This document shows positions 51,916 through 60,316 of a DNA stretch of 64,000 nt, in pieces (the first letter of the stretch is position 1; each line of letters starts with the position of its first letter). The DNA is from Pseudomonas sp. H3(2019) (lineage in GTDB: Bacteria > Pseudomonadota > Gammaproteobacteria > Pseudomonadales > Pseudomonadaceae): positions 39,499-103,498 of the forward strand of contig NZ_VMSG01000022.1 of the NCBI RefSeq assembly GCF_007713465.1, written 5' to 3'. A model generated the notes under the pieces. It worked only from the letters and a program-made list of their open reading frames with translations. It made no database searches and was not told the origin of the DNA. Position numbers and translations under genes: made by a program.

Positions 51916-53130
51916 TCAGCGTTTGCGCAAGCGCAGCAGTTCCGGCAGGCCGATTTTGAGCAGGCGCGCCGTTCGGCTTTTGGCCAGTTCTTCAACGCCT
52001 TCATGCTCGGTCAGGCGAGCGAGTTGCGCCGCCAGGTTCATCACCAGCGCTTCACGGGAATAAACCCCGCCACCGAGCTGATAGACCGCCGCAATCAGCT
52101 CTCGCAACTCCAGCGGAAGCCGCCAGCGGGTGCGCAACGCCGAACCATAGGCCGCACCAAATTCAGCCAGCGCGTCGCCGACCTCTTCCTGCTCGTCCAG
52201 TTCGCCTCCCGCCTGTATCCACTCCTGCAAGCAACGTAACAGCGCCAGATCGCCGAGGCGATGGAGCATGCCGGCGCAATAACACCGCTCCTGATCGAGA
52301 TCGAGCAAGCGCGCCAGGGTCCGTCCGTATTCGGCGGTGTGCAGTGACAGCTCCCAGTAGCGCTCGGCGTAATCGGCCAGGCACGGATCACTCAACTTCG
52401 CACTGCGCTTGAGGGCCAGGCCAACGATCAGGTTCATGCTTTGCCCGGTGCCCAGGCGGTTCAAGGCCTGGGACACAGTCTGCACGATGTCGCCAAGGTG
52501 CTGCGAGGCGCTGTTGGCGGCGGCGATCAGCACGGCGGTGATCTGCGGGTCAGTGCGCACTTCTTCCTCCAGCAGCTTCAGATCGAGGCCATTGGGGTTC
52601 AGGCCGCGCTTGACCGCCAGCTGCACGTCCGCGAGCAACGGCGCGCCGTCCGCCAACTCACGCCGACGCTCAAGGAAGGTCGACAAGGTCATGCCGGGCG
52701 CCAGCGCCGGGACATCACAGGAAACCGTCTGGCCGGCGCTCAGGAGCAAGTCCTGCAGGCGCTGAGTCAGACCTTCCATGTTCAGGGGTTTGGTCAGATA
52801 GGCCGTCGGGGCCAGCGGCAACACCTCGCGCACGCTGGCACTGTCGTTGCGGCTGCTCATCAAAATGAACGGCAACACCGGGTTACGTCGCCGCTGACGC
52901 ACACTGCGCAGCAAACCCAGGCCATCGACACCGGAAAGCTCCGAATCGGCAATCACCAGGTCATAAGAATTTTCACTCAACAGCTCCAGCGCCTGCTGGC
53001 CATCGGCACACAGATCCAGTCGCGCATCGCAGCGCACGTGCAGCAACACCTGCTTGAGCAGGTCACGAGACCAAGGGTCAGCCTCGGCAATCAGCACTCG
53101 CGGTACAGCCGGTAAATCAACAGCGGTCAT
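51916..53130 (-). CDS. Response regulator with HDOD domain
   Basis: A 404-residue protein with an N-terminal receiver (about residues 10-130; VLIAEADPWSRDLLKQVLLH, phospho-acceptor probably the Asp in YDLVIADSELSG, lysine in YLTKPLN) and an HDOD domain (about 190-380; LLEEEVRTDPQITAVLIAAA, ALNRLGTGQSMNLIVGLAL, AGMLHRLGDLALLR). HDOD proteins lack reliable metal ligands and often act as signalling scaffolds. No kinase is adjacent. The ATG at 53130 has GGAG seven bases before it; an upstream TTG start is less likely. Confidence 0.85.
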   Translation of the reverse strand: MTAVDLPAVPRVLIAEADPWSRDLLKQVLLHVRCDARLDLCADGQQALELLSENSYDLVIADSELSGVDGLGLLRSVRQRRRNPVLPFILMSSRNDSASVREVLPLAPTAYLTKPLNMEGLTQRLQDLLLSAGQTVSCDVPALAPGMTLSTFLERRRELADGAPLLADVQLAVKRGLNPNGLDLKLLEEEVRTDPQITAVLIAAANSASQHLGDIVQTVSQALNRLGTGQSMNLIVGLALKRSAKLSDPCLADYAERYWELSLHTAEYGRTLARLLDLDQERCYCAGMLHRLGDLALLRCLQEWIQAGGELDEQEEVGDALAEFGAAYGSALRTRWRLPLELRELIAAVYQLGGGVYSREALVMNLAAQLARLTEHEGVEELAKSRTARLLKIGLPELLRLRKR

Positions 53131-53212
53131 CAGTTCACTCCGAGACAATGCTGCACCTTAGACAATGCTGGCCATTCGATACAGCGCAAAAGCCGCCGAT
53201 GTGTTTCAAGTG

Positions 53213-53242
53213 ACAAAAAAAACCCGCCGAAGCGGGTTTTTT
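53213..53242. terminator. Bidirectional intrinsic terminator
   Basis: AACCCGC and GCGGGTT form a stem around CGAA, with a run of A before (53213-53220) and T after (53239-53242 continuing the stem's T). It is in the right place to end gabT transcripts on the minus strand. Confidence 0.85.
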
Positions 53243-53265
53243 GTCGATCAGGTCACACTAGGCAA

Positions 53266-54543
53266 TCAGAGCTCGGAGAAGCACTCTTCCATAATCGCCA
53301 GACCTTTATCCAGTTGCTCGTCCGGTGCAGTCAGCGGTACCAGTACACGCAGCACATTGCCGTAAGTGCCGCACGACAGCAGGATCAGACCCTTGTCGCG
53401 TGCCTTGGCCACGACTTGGGCGACGGCTGCAGCGTTAGGCTTGTGGCTGTCGCCGTTTTCGAACAGTTCAACCGCGATCATCGCGCCCAGGGCACGCACT
53501 TCACCGATCACCGGGTACTTGGCCTGGATAGCCTTGAGGCCAGTGACCAGACGCTCTCCGACTGCCTTGCAGCGATCCAGCAGATGCTCTTCTTCGAACA
53601 CTTCCATCACCGCCAGCGCAGCGGCGCAAGCGATCGGGCTACCGGCGTAAGTGCCGCCCAGGCCGCCTGGAGCGATGGCGTCCATGTATTCAGCCTTGCC
53701 GCACACACCGGCCAGCGGGAAGCCGCCAGCGATGGATTTGGCGAAAGTGGTCAGGTCGGCTGCAACGCCCATCTGTTCCATGGCGAAGAAGGTGCCGGTA
53801 CGACCAGCGCCGGTTTGTACTTCGTCAGCGATCAACAGAATGCCGTGCTGGTCGCACAGGGCACGCAGACGCTTCATGAACTCTTTCGGCGCAACGTAGA
53901 AACCACCTTCGCCCTGAACCGGCTCGATGATGATCGCAGCGATGTCACGCGGCTCGGCGTCGTTCTTGAAGATGCGCTCGATGCTGGCGATCGAATCGTC
54001 GATGCTCACGCCATGCAGTTCGTTCGGGTACAGCGCGCGGAAGATGCCGCCTGGCATCAGGCCCATGCCGGCCGAGTAAGGCACGACTTTACCGGTCAGG
54101 CCCAGGGTCATCATGGTGCGACCGTGGTAAGCACCGGTGAAGGCAATCACGCCAGCACGGCCAGTGGCGGCACGGGCGATCTTGATGGAGTTTTCCACGG
54201 CTTCGGAGCCAGTGGTCACCAGCAGGGTTTTCTTGGCGAAATCACCTGGAACCTTGGCGTTGATTTTTTCGCACAGTTCTACGTACGGCTCGTAAGCCAG
54301 CACCTGGAAGCAGGTGTGAGTGAGCTTGTTCAGCTGCTCGGTCACGGCCGCGATGACTTTCGGGTGCAGGTGACCGGTGTTCAGCACGGCGATACCGCCG
54401 GCGAAGTCGATGAACTCGCGACCTTCAACGTCGGTCACGGTGGCGTTCTTCGCCGAGTCGGCGAAGATCGGGTGAATCTGGCCAACACCGCGTGGTACAG
54501 CGGCTTCGCGGCGTTTCATCAAAGAAGCATTTGTCTTGCTCAT
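53266..54543 (-). CDS. gabT: 4-aminobutyrate aminotransferase GabT
   Basis: A 425-residue class III PLP aminotransferase moving the amino group of GABA to 2-oxoglutarate. Family markers are VTTGSEAVENSIKIARAATG (PLP phosphate), IIIEPVQGEGGFYVAP, LIADEVQTGAGRTGTFFAME with the Asp, and the Schiff-base lysine in LTTFAKSIAGGFPLAGV. The product succinate semialdehyde is oxidised by GabD, encoded upstream. The two genes are about 170 bases apart with a hairpin between. No GABA permease is next to them. Confidence 0.93.
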   Translation of the reverse strand: MSKTNASLMKRREAAVPRGVGQIHPIFADSAKNATVTDVEGREFIDFAGGIAVLNTGHLHPKVIAAVTEQLNKLTHTCFQVLAYEPYVELCEKINAKVPGDFAKKTLLVTTGSEAVENSIKIARAATGRAGVIAFTGAYHGRTMMTLGLTGKVVPYSAGMGLMPGGIFRALYPNELHGVSIDDSIASIERIFKNDAEPRDIAAIIIEPVQGEGGFYVAPKEFMKRLRALCDQHGILLIADEVQTGAGRTGTFFAMEQMGVAADLTTFAKSIAGGFPLAGVCGKAEYMDAIAPGGLGGTYAGSPIACAAALAVMEVFEEEHLLDRCKAVGERLVTGLKAIQAKYPVIGEVRALGAMIAVELFENGDSHKPNAAAVAQVVAKARDKGLILLSCGTYGNVLRVLVPLTAPDEQLDKGLAIMEECFSEL

Positions 54544-54667
54544 ATGTCCTCATTCGCAGCTCAGGGCGGCGTGGTCCAAGGAATACGTGGCGGGGAGGCA
54601 ACTACGGCAGCATGCGATGATCGACTGCCACAGCTTTCCCGGCCACCGAGAAATAACGTTTGAAGCC

Positions 54668-54699
54668 CGCAAAGGGACAGCGCTCTCGTGCCCTTTGCG
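54668..54699 (-). terminator. Hairpin between gabD and gabT
   Basis: Perfect arms CGCAAAGGG and CCCTTTGCG with a 14-base loop lie in the gabD-gabT gap. No long T run follows on the minus strand, so it may only stabilise or attenuate the mRNA. Confidence 0.5.
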
Positions 54700-54716
54700 T
54701 TTAATTCCTTACCTGA

Positions 54717-56159
54717 TCAGATGCCCAGGCAGAGGTATTTGATTTCCAGGTAATCTTCGATGCCGTACTTGGAGCCTTCACGGCCCAGGCCCGAGGCCTT
54801 GATGCCACCGAACGGCGCGACTTCGTTGGAGATCAACCCGGTGTTGACGCCGACCATGCCGTATTCCAGGGCTTCAGCCACACGGAACACACGACCCAGG
54901 TCACGCGCATAGAAGTACGAGGCCAGACCGAACTCGGTGTCGTTCGACATCGCGATCACTTCGGCTTCGTCTTTGAAGCGGAACAGTGGCGCCAATGGAC
55001 CGAAGGTTTCTTCCTTGGCCACTGCAGCGCTTTTCGGCACGTTGGTCAGGATGGTCGGTTCGAAGAAGTTGCCTTCCATCACCTTGCCACCGGCCAGCAG
55101 GGTTGCGCCTTTGCTCAGGGCATCAGCAATGTGCTCCTGAACCTTGGCCACGGCTTTGCCGTCGATCAACGGGCCAGTGGTGGTGCCTTCTTCCAGACCG
55201 TTGCCGATCTTGAGTTTGGCCACGGCCACTTTGAGTTTTTCAGCGAACGCGTCGTACACCGAATCCTGAATGTACAGGCGGTTGGCGCAAACGCAGGTCT
55301 GGCCGTTGTTGCGGTATTTGGAAATGATCGCGCCTTCGACGGCCTTATCCAGGTCCGCGTCGTCGAACACGATGAACGGAGCGTTGCCGCCCAGTTCCAG
55401 GGAGACTTTCTTGATGTCCTTGGCACATTCGGCCATCAGCTGACGACCGATTTCGGTCGAGCCGGTGAAGGACAATTTGCGCACGATCGGGTTGCTGGTC
55501 AGTTCGCTGCCGATGTCGCCGGCGCTGCCGGTCACAACGCTCAGCACGCCTTTCGGAATACCGGCACGCTGGGCCAGCTCAGCCAGGGCGAAGGCCGAGT
55601 AAGGCGTTTGCGAAGCAGGCTTGAGCACCATGGTGCAGCCGGCGGCCAGGGCCGGGCCGGCTTTACGGGTGATCATCGCAGCCGGGAAGTTCCACGGAGT
55701 GATGGCAGCGGTCACGCCGATCGGCTGCTTGATCACGATCAGGCGCTTGTCTGGCTGGTGGCCCGGAATCACGTCACCGTAGATGCGCTTGGCTTCTTCG
55801 GCGAACCATTCGATGAAGGACGCGGCGTAAACGATTTCGCCCTTGGCTTCGGCCAATGGCTTGCCTTGCTCCAGAGTCATCAGGCGAGCCAGGTCGTCCT
55901 GGTTTTCAATGATCAGTTCGAACCAGCGACGCAGCTTGTTCGCGCGCTCTTTGGCGGTCAGTGCACGCCAGGCCGGCAGCGCTTTGTCAGCGGCTTCGAT
56001 CGCACGGCGGGTTTCGGCAGCGCCCATTTTCGGCACAGTGCCCAGAATTTCGCCCGTTGCCGGGTTGGTGACGTTGATCGTCTGACCATTGTCCGCATCG
56101 ACCCAAGCGCCATCAACGAAGGCTTGCTGGCGGAACAACAGGGTGTCTTTAAGCTGCAT
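54717..56159 (-). CDS. gabD: Succinate-semialdehyde dehydrogenase (NADP+) GabD
   Basis: A 480-residue aldehyde dehydrogenase. The catalytic cysteine is in NNGQTCVCANR (about residue 285), the general-base glutamate in VSLELGGNAPFIVFDDAD (about 250), NAD(P)-binding segments are ITPWNFPAAMITRKAGPALAAG and SFTGSTEIGRQLM. It oxidises succinate semialdehyde to succinate, completing the GABA shunt with GabT. AAGGA precedes the ATG at 56159, giving the usual start MQLKDTLLFRQQAF; the longer reading to 56246 lacks family similarity. Confidence 0.93.
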   Translation of the reverse strand: MQLKDTLLFRQQAFVDGAWVDADNGQTINVTNPATGEILGTVPKMGAAETRRAIEAADKALPAWRALTAKERANKLRRWFELIIENQDDLARLMTLEQGKPLAEAKGEIVYAASFIEWFAEEAKRIYGDVIPGHQPDKRLIVIKQPIGVTAAITPWNFPAAMITRKAGPALAAGCTMVLKPASQTPYSAFALAELAQRAGIPKGVLSVVTGSAGDIGSELTSNPIVRKLSFTGSTEIGRQLMAECAKDIKKVSLELGGNAPFIVFDDADLDKAVEGAIISKYRNNGQTCVCANRLYIQDSVYDAFAEKLKVAVAKLKIGNGLEEGTTTGPLIDGKAVAKVQEHIADALSKGATLLAGGKVMEGNFFEPTILTNVPKSAAVAKEETFGPLAPLFRFKDEAEVIAMSNDTEFGLASYFYARDLGRVFRVAEALEYGMVGVNTGLISNEVAPFGGIKASGLGREGSKYGIEDYLEIKYLCLGI

Positions 56160-56508
56160 GTCGGCTTTCCTTAACAGCACCGCGCACGCGCGGAGCAAAT
56201 TATGATTGTTGAAAGGCGCCTTGAAGGCTGCCGTCAGGGAAATCATTCACCGGGCTGAAGCACATAAATAGCGCACTATTGAAGCTCGTGCGGTTCAGCA
56301 CCCAGACAAGAGCGTTTGAAATCTCAAACGAATCCTAGGATCAAAGGGGGTAAAGGACAATAGGCTGTTCGAAAAAAAGAACGAAAACGCCGCATTTGCC
56401 CTGTTTTTCTGATCAACGTCGTAAACACCCACTCGGCGGGCGCGAAACATCAGGCTATTCAGCAGCATGGACGCCCGCAGCGCATATGAGTATCATGGCG
56501 CCCGCGCT
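56160..56508. promoter_or_regulatory. Intergenic region gabD / tRNA-Arg
   Basis: These 349 bases carry the gabD promoter (minus) and the tRNA promoter (plus). I see no gene. A small TTTGAAATCTCAAA palindrome lies near 56317-56330. No clear sigma-54 element was found for gabD. Confidence 0.35.
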
Positions 56509-56585
56509 GCACCAGTAGCTCAGCTGGATAGAGTACTGCCCTCCGAAGGCAGGGGTCGTGGGTTCGAATCCCGCCTGGTGCACCA
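56509..56585 (+). tRNA. tRNA-Arg (anticodon CCG)
   Basis: A 77-base cloverleaf with encoded CCA. Acceptor GCACCAG/CTGGTGC, D arm GCTC...GAG-like, anticodon stem CTGCC/GGCAG with loop CTCCGAA (anticodon CCG, reading CGG), T arm GTGGG-TTCGAAT-CCCGC, end ACCA. tRNA genes of this kind are common integration sites; an integrase remnant lies 115 bases downstream. Confidence 0.95.
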
Positions 56586-56699
56586 TCTTCTTTCCCTTGT
56601 ATGACAAGGGAATAGCGCTCCTGATAAAAACCTGTCCTGGTCCTGAAAGTCGTTTTTGCCACAAATTTGCCACACTTGAACGTGGCGGGAATGGTCGAA

Positions 56700-57044
56700 A
56701 TGGCAACAATCAGGAATCGCGGCGAGTATCAGTGGGAAGCGCAAATTCGCCGTAAGGGCTACCCAGCCCAACGCAAAACCTTCGAAACAAAATCCGACGC
56801 CCAAGCCTGGGTACGCATGATCGAAAGCGAAATCGACCGGGGCATCTTTGTCTCTCGCGTCGAGGCTGAACGCACCGCCTTCCATCAACTCATTGACACC
56901 GTTCGGTCCCAGCACGCTGGTCGCAACGCCAAGGGCTCGAAGTATGAGGTCCTGTTGAGCGGTGTGTGCCACCATCGTTACCTCAAGCATGAAGGATTAA
57001 ACTGCTGCGATTTTCTGCTTCCTAAAATCAAGGATGAAACATGA
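56700..57044 (+). pseudogene. Truncated site-specific tyrosine recombinase (integrase) N-terminus
   Basis: Residues 1-80 match the N-terminal arm-binding domain of phage-type integrases: MATIRNRGEYQWEAQIRRKG, TFETKSDAQAWVRMIESEID and RGIFVSRVEAERTAFHQLID. After about residue 83 (GRNAKGSKYE) the sequence no longer fits and the frame ends at 57044, so the core-binding and catalytic Arg-His-Tyr domains are absent. It is a cut-off integrase next to its tRNA target. The frame overlaps the start of tae4 by four bases, presumably by chance after a deletion. Confidence 0.75.
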
Positions 57045-57541
57045 TTCGACCCTCATTTTCTAGCGCGTGGGCGGCTTCTCAACGGATTTACGACACCCTC
57101 AATCCATCTGAAAAAGTTGCGACAGTCATCGGTGGCAATGTTGCAACGAACATTAACAGCCGTGATCCAGCCCTAAGGTGGGTCAACACGTGCGCAGTGC
57201 GCATGAGTTATATCCTCAATTACTCCGGCTCACTCATACCGCGAATAGTTGGCGAAACCGTGTCTGGCGCCGACAAGCGCTGGTACTTTTATCGCGTCAA
57301 AAGCCTGATTGCCTATCTGGAACAGCAATGGGGAAGTGCCGAGACGGTCAAATACCCGGCCGCAGATGGTGGCACCCTGGCGGGCAGGAAGGGACTTATT
57401 TTGTTTGAAGTTTCTGGTTGGTCGGACGCTCAGGGGCATGCCACATTGTTTGACGGCAGAATGTGTTATGACCACTGCTATTTCAATGAGCCGGGTGTGA
57501 ACTATCAAACCGACCGCGCAAACTTCTGGAGTTTGCCTTGA
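57041..57541 (+). CDS. tae4: Type VI secretion amidase effector Tae4
   Basis: A 166-residue NlpC/P60-type peptidoglycan amidase effector. The opening IRPSFSSAWAASQRIYD, catalytic cysteine in NTCAVRMSYILN (about residue 49), then GADKRWYFYRVKSLIAYLEQ and the catalytic histidine in GWSDAQGHATLFDGRMCYD (about 130) follow Tae4. It should cut the D-Glu to meso-DAP bond in the peptidoglycan of rival cells after delivery by a type VI system. No signal peptide, as expected. Its stop overlaps the tai4 ATG by one base. No type VI structural gene, vgrG or hcp is in this window. Confidence 0.9.
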   Translation: MIRPSFSSAWAASQRIYDTLNPSEKVATVIGGNVATNINSRDPALRWVNTCAVRMSYILNYSGSLIPRIVGETVSGADKRWYFYRVKSLIAYLEQQWGSAETVKYPAADGGTLAGRKGLILFEVSGWSDAQGHATLFDGRMCYDHCYFNEPGVNYQTDRANFWSLP

Positions 57542-57996
57542 TGAAATATCTGACTGCGGTCTTGGTACTGGCTTGGGCAGCCGCACCTTCCAACAGTTGG
57601 TCCAAGGATGATCCGACCAACTCCCCACAGGCAGGCGGGCGCACCTACGCGCAAAACTACAAGGATATGGTGCTGGCAGACTGCATCGCTACAGCCTACA
57701 AGAGCGAACCTAAAGCCGCCCAGGACGCCGGAAGCAGTGCCAGTGCGCTTATGGACTGGACCTATTTCGATCTGGAGCAAGCACCTCAAGCCGGTAAACC
57801 TCTGGTTGACCAGTTTCTGGCTCGTGATTATCACAATCCACTGGTCGAATCAGAGCGTCAAGGCGTTCGCTTTGAGCTGCTCAAATGCCTGGACCTGTAT
57901 CACAGCAAAGAGTTGGACAGCCAGGTCAGGCAATTGGTCATCAACCCCCAGCATACCTATCGTCAGGACAACCCGCCACGACCCAAAAAGGATTGA
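57541..57996 (+). CDS. tai4: Tae4 immunity protein Tai4
   Basis: A 151-residue periplasmic immunity protein. A signal peptide spans about residues 1-21 (LTAVLVLAWAAAPSNSW). The mature protein contains YAQNYKDMVLADCIATAYK, ALMDWTYFDLEQAP and FELLKCLDLYHSKELDSQVR, matching Tai4, a helical dimer that blocks the Tae4 active site. The ATG at 57541 overlaps the effector stop, ensuring joint expression. Start with the periplasm in mind: self-protection is against neighbours' Tae4. Confidence 0.9.
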   Translation: MKYLTAVLVLAWAAAPSNSWSKDDPTNSPQAGGRTYAQNYKDMVLADCIATAYKSEPKAAQDAGSSASALMDWTYFDLEQAPQAGKPLVDQFLARDYHNPLVESERQGVRFELLKCLDLYHSKELDSQVRQLVINPQHTYRQDNPPRPKKD

Positions 57997-58076
57997 CCCT
58001 GCCCCCGGTGTCAGGATAGTTGTCGCCTCTCCGAATTTTCCTGAAAAAGCATATCGGGGGCGGAAAGAGACTGGTC

Positions 58077-58220
58077 GTGCCGTATTATTCATCTGAACGT
58101 AGAGCCGCATTGCTCAAGATGCTGCTTCCCCCGCTGAGCCTGACGATGGCCGAAGTTTCCCGGCGCGAAGGGGTCAGCGAGATGTCTTTGTCCAACTGGC
58201 GCAAACAGGTCAGATCCTAA
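58077..58220 (+). pseudogene. Transposase fragment (N-terminal helix-turn-helix part)
   Basis: From a GTG at 58077 it reads VPYYSSERRAALLKMLLPP, MAEVSRREGVSEMSLSNWRK and then stops at QVRS. This is the DNA-binding start of an IS3-like OrfA transposase (RYS.ER....LLPP...VAEVSR.TGIS..TL..WRK). The remainder is missing; the intact IS4-family element begins 35 bases later. The stretch 57997-58076 shows nothing recognisable. Confidence 0.65.
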
Positions 58221-58255
58221 GGGAATGTAGTGTCCGAAACTAAGCCGTCAAAATA

Positions 58256-59792
58256 GGGGACAGACCAGAATGGCACTTACTTAGCAGCTAACTGGCTGAT
58301 GTGACTGCAAAAAAATGAAAAAAGGCTGGCCTTGGTCTACGGTGATAGTTGCGAACACACACCCACAGAGCAAGGACCAGCCCGAGTGAATCGTAGACGT
58401 CAAATCGTCAGGCATCAACAGCAGCGCATTCGTCAACACGCCACCAACAGCAATGCTCACGCCTTCTTCAGGCTGCTCAGCGATCCAGAGCTTCTGCAAC
58501 GCGTTGAGTCAACGATACCCAAACATCGTCAGCGGCTGTTCCCACCGGCCGAAACACTGTCGATGTTTTTGGCCCAGGCGATGAATGCTGATCGCTCTTG
58601 CCAGAATGCGGTGAATGACTTGTCGATCAAGCGTTCCTGCGATGGTTTAAAGCCCAGCAGCGTTCATACCGGGGCTTACTGCAAAGCCCGAGCACGGTTG
58701 CCAGTAGAGATGGTTTCGACTTTGTTGCGCTCCACCGGCACATCAATGAGCAACAAGGCACCGCCGTCATGGCGCTGGATGGGGCGACCTGTGCATCTTG
58801 TGGATGGCACCACGGTCACCATGCCCGATACGCTGGCCAACCAAGAGGCGTATCCACAATCTCGTGGACAAAAAGCTGGATTGGGCTTTCCCATCTGCCG
58901 TTTGGTGGGAATCATTTGCCTCGCCAGCGGAGCAGTTTTAGACGCCTCGCTGGGGCGCTTTCGAGGCAAAGGCGGCGATGAGCAGACGCTGCTCAGAACA
59001 ATGCTCGACACCTTGAATCGAGGTGACGTTGTGTTGGGCGATGCCTACTACGCGACGTATTTTTTGTTGTGTGAACTGCAACGTCGTGGGGTCGATGGGG
59101 TGTTCGAGCAATATGGCGCACGACGACGTAGTACTGATTTTCAAATGGGGAAATCGTTGGGGTCGGAAGATCATTTGGTTGAATTGAAAAAGCCCAAGCA
59201 GCGGCCTTCCTGCATGAGTCAGACCTATTACGACGATGCGCCAGAGACACTGACAGTACGTGAACTGAAAACCGGCGGAAAAATCCTGGTGACGACCTTG
59301 AGCTGCCCGCAGCAAGTACCGAAAGCAGCGCTCAAATCGCTGTATAAGGGCCGATGGCATGTTGAGCTGGATCTATGCAATCTCAAGACAACGTTGGGGC
59401 TTGAAACGCTGAGCTGCAAGACACCTGGCATGGCCGTCAAAGAGTTATGGATTTATCTGCTGGCGCACAATCTGATTCGGATGATCATGGCCCAATCCGC
59501 GCTGTTAGCGGATTGTTTACCGCGAGAACTGAGCTTCAAGCATAGTCTTCAGCTGTGCCTTGCGTTGAGGCAGTACGGGGTTGGCGAATACGGCGATGAG
59601 TTGTTGAGCCTGCTCGAGTTGATTGCCTGCAAACGTGTCGGAAACCGGCCTGGCAGGATAGAGCCCCGCGCTTTAAAACGAAGACCCAAGCCTTACCCCA
59701 TGCTGATGCAAGCACGTCGATCGGCAAGGGCTGAGGTACGGAGAAATGGGCACCCGAAGAAGGTTAAGTAAGTGCCATTCAAATCTGTCCCC
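58256..59792 (+). mobile_element. IS4-family insertion sequence
   Basis: About 1537 bases bounded by terminal inverted repeats. The left end (58256-58283) begins GGGGACAGA and continues GAATGGCACTTACTTA; the complement of the right end (to 59792) begins GGGGACAGA and continues GAATGGCACTTACTTA, with three mismatched bases between the two blocks. It encodes one transposase. I see no clear target-site duplication in the flanking bases. It lies between tai4 and cdiI. Confidence 0.85.
58386..59771 (+). CDS. IS4-family transposase
   Basis: A 461-residue DDE transposase. The three acidic positions fall within HLVDGTTVTMPDT (about residue 145), DVVLGDAYYATYFLL (about 210) and YKGRWHVELDLCNLKTTLGLE (the Y-R-E signature, about 325). 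The whole frame is open, so the element may be active. The GTG at 58386 has AAGGA upstream; reading could start at a TTG at 58332. The C-terminal end is basic. Confidence 0.9.
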   Translation: MNRRRQIVRHQQQRIRQHATNSNAHAFFRLLSDPELLQRVESTIPKHRQRLFPPAETLSMFLAQAMNADRSCQNAVNDLSIKRSCDGLKPSSVHTGAYCKARARLPVEMVSTLLRSTGTSMSNKAPPSWRWMGRPVHLVDGTTVTMPDTLANQEAYPQSRGQKAGLGFPICRLVGIICLASGAVLDASLGRFRGKGGDEQTLLRTMLDTLNRGDVVLGDAYYATYFLLCELQRRGVDGVFEQYGARRRSTDFQMGKSLGSEDHLVELKKPKQRPSCMSQTYYDDAPETLTVRELKTGGKILVTTLSCPQQVPKAALKSLYKGRWHVELDLCNLKTTLGLETLSCKTPGMAVKELWIYLLAHNLIRMIMAQSALLADCLPRELSFKHSLQLCLALRQYGVGEYGDELLSLLELIACKRVGNRPGRIEPRALKRRPKPYPMLMQARRSARAEVRRNGHPKKVK

Positions 59793-59860
59793 TTTTCGCA
59801 TTTTTCGCTTCCAATAATTTCGACAATAGAATAAGAAGCTTATCGAGTCTTGCCGCTCGA

Positions 59861-60316
59861 TTACTCGCCCCCAAAAAACGCACATTTAATATTCTCGGTC
59901 AGTCCTAAAAAATCGTCATAGGCAACAGGCCCAAAATCTGGTTCATGCTCAGAAATATATTGCTTTGCAGTCAACCCATAGTTCGATGCTATGCCCTCGA
60001 CTTCAAGCAGACGCCTTGGACCTATCAACCAATTGGACCCAGCATTGTATTCGCGCTTATGTTCAACCAAGCACCAAATAACTTTCCCTTTATAGTCATC
60101 AATAGCCCGTTTGAGCCTTGCAATCGTTTCGGAGTTCTCTTGTTCAAACCTGAATGCAACCCATGGTGGGAAAGTGGAACGGTCTTCCGGCTCAAAATGA
60201 TCAACACTCCACACATCAGGAAACCGTTGTTGATATTTCCTCCACTCAAGAGGAGAGATGTCACCCAACACATTCAACAGACGGCCCTCTAAGGCCTGGA
60301 TTTTAGAGACACTCAT
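59861..60316 (-). CDS. Putative CdiI-type immunity protein
   Basis: A 151-residue acidic, soluble protein with no signal peptide and no family I recognise. The opening is MSVSKIQALEGRLLNVLGD, the middle contains RFEQENSETIARLKRAIDDY and WCLVEHKREYNAGSNWLIGP, and it ends IKCAFFGGE. The ATG overlaps the stop codon of the cdiA-like gene by one base (TAATG), and the DNA is AT-rich like the toxin tail. Position, size and linkage are those of cytoplasmic CdiI proteins, so it should neutralise the toxin domain just upstream. The assignment rests on context alone. IS4-family DNA begins 69 bases after its stop. Confidence 0.7.
   Translation of the reverse strand: MSVSKIQALEGRLLNVLGDISPLEWRKYQQRFPDVWSVDHFEPEDRSTFPPWVAFRFEQENSETIARLKRAIDDYKGKVIWCLVEHKREYNAGSNWLIGPRRLLEVEGIASNYGLTAKQYISEHEPDFGPVAYDDFLGLTENIKCAFFGGE

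Noticed and set aside
53314..54663. 449-codon plus-strand frame inside gabT
   Set aside because: Antisense to GabT, whose family motifs are complete; no promoter or domain supports the reverse frame.
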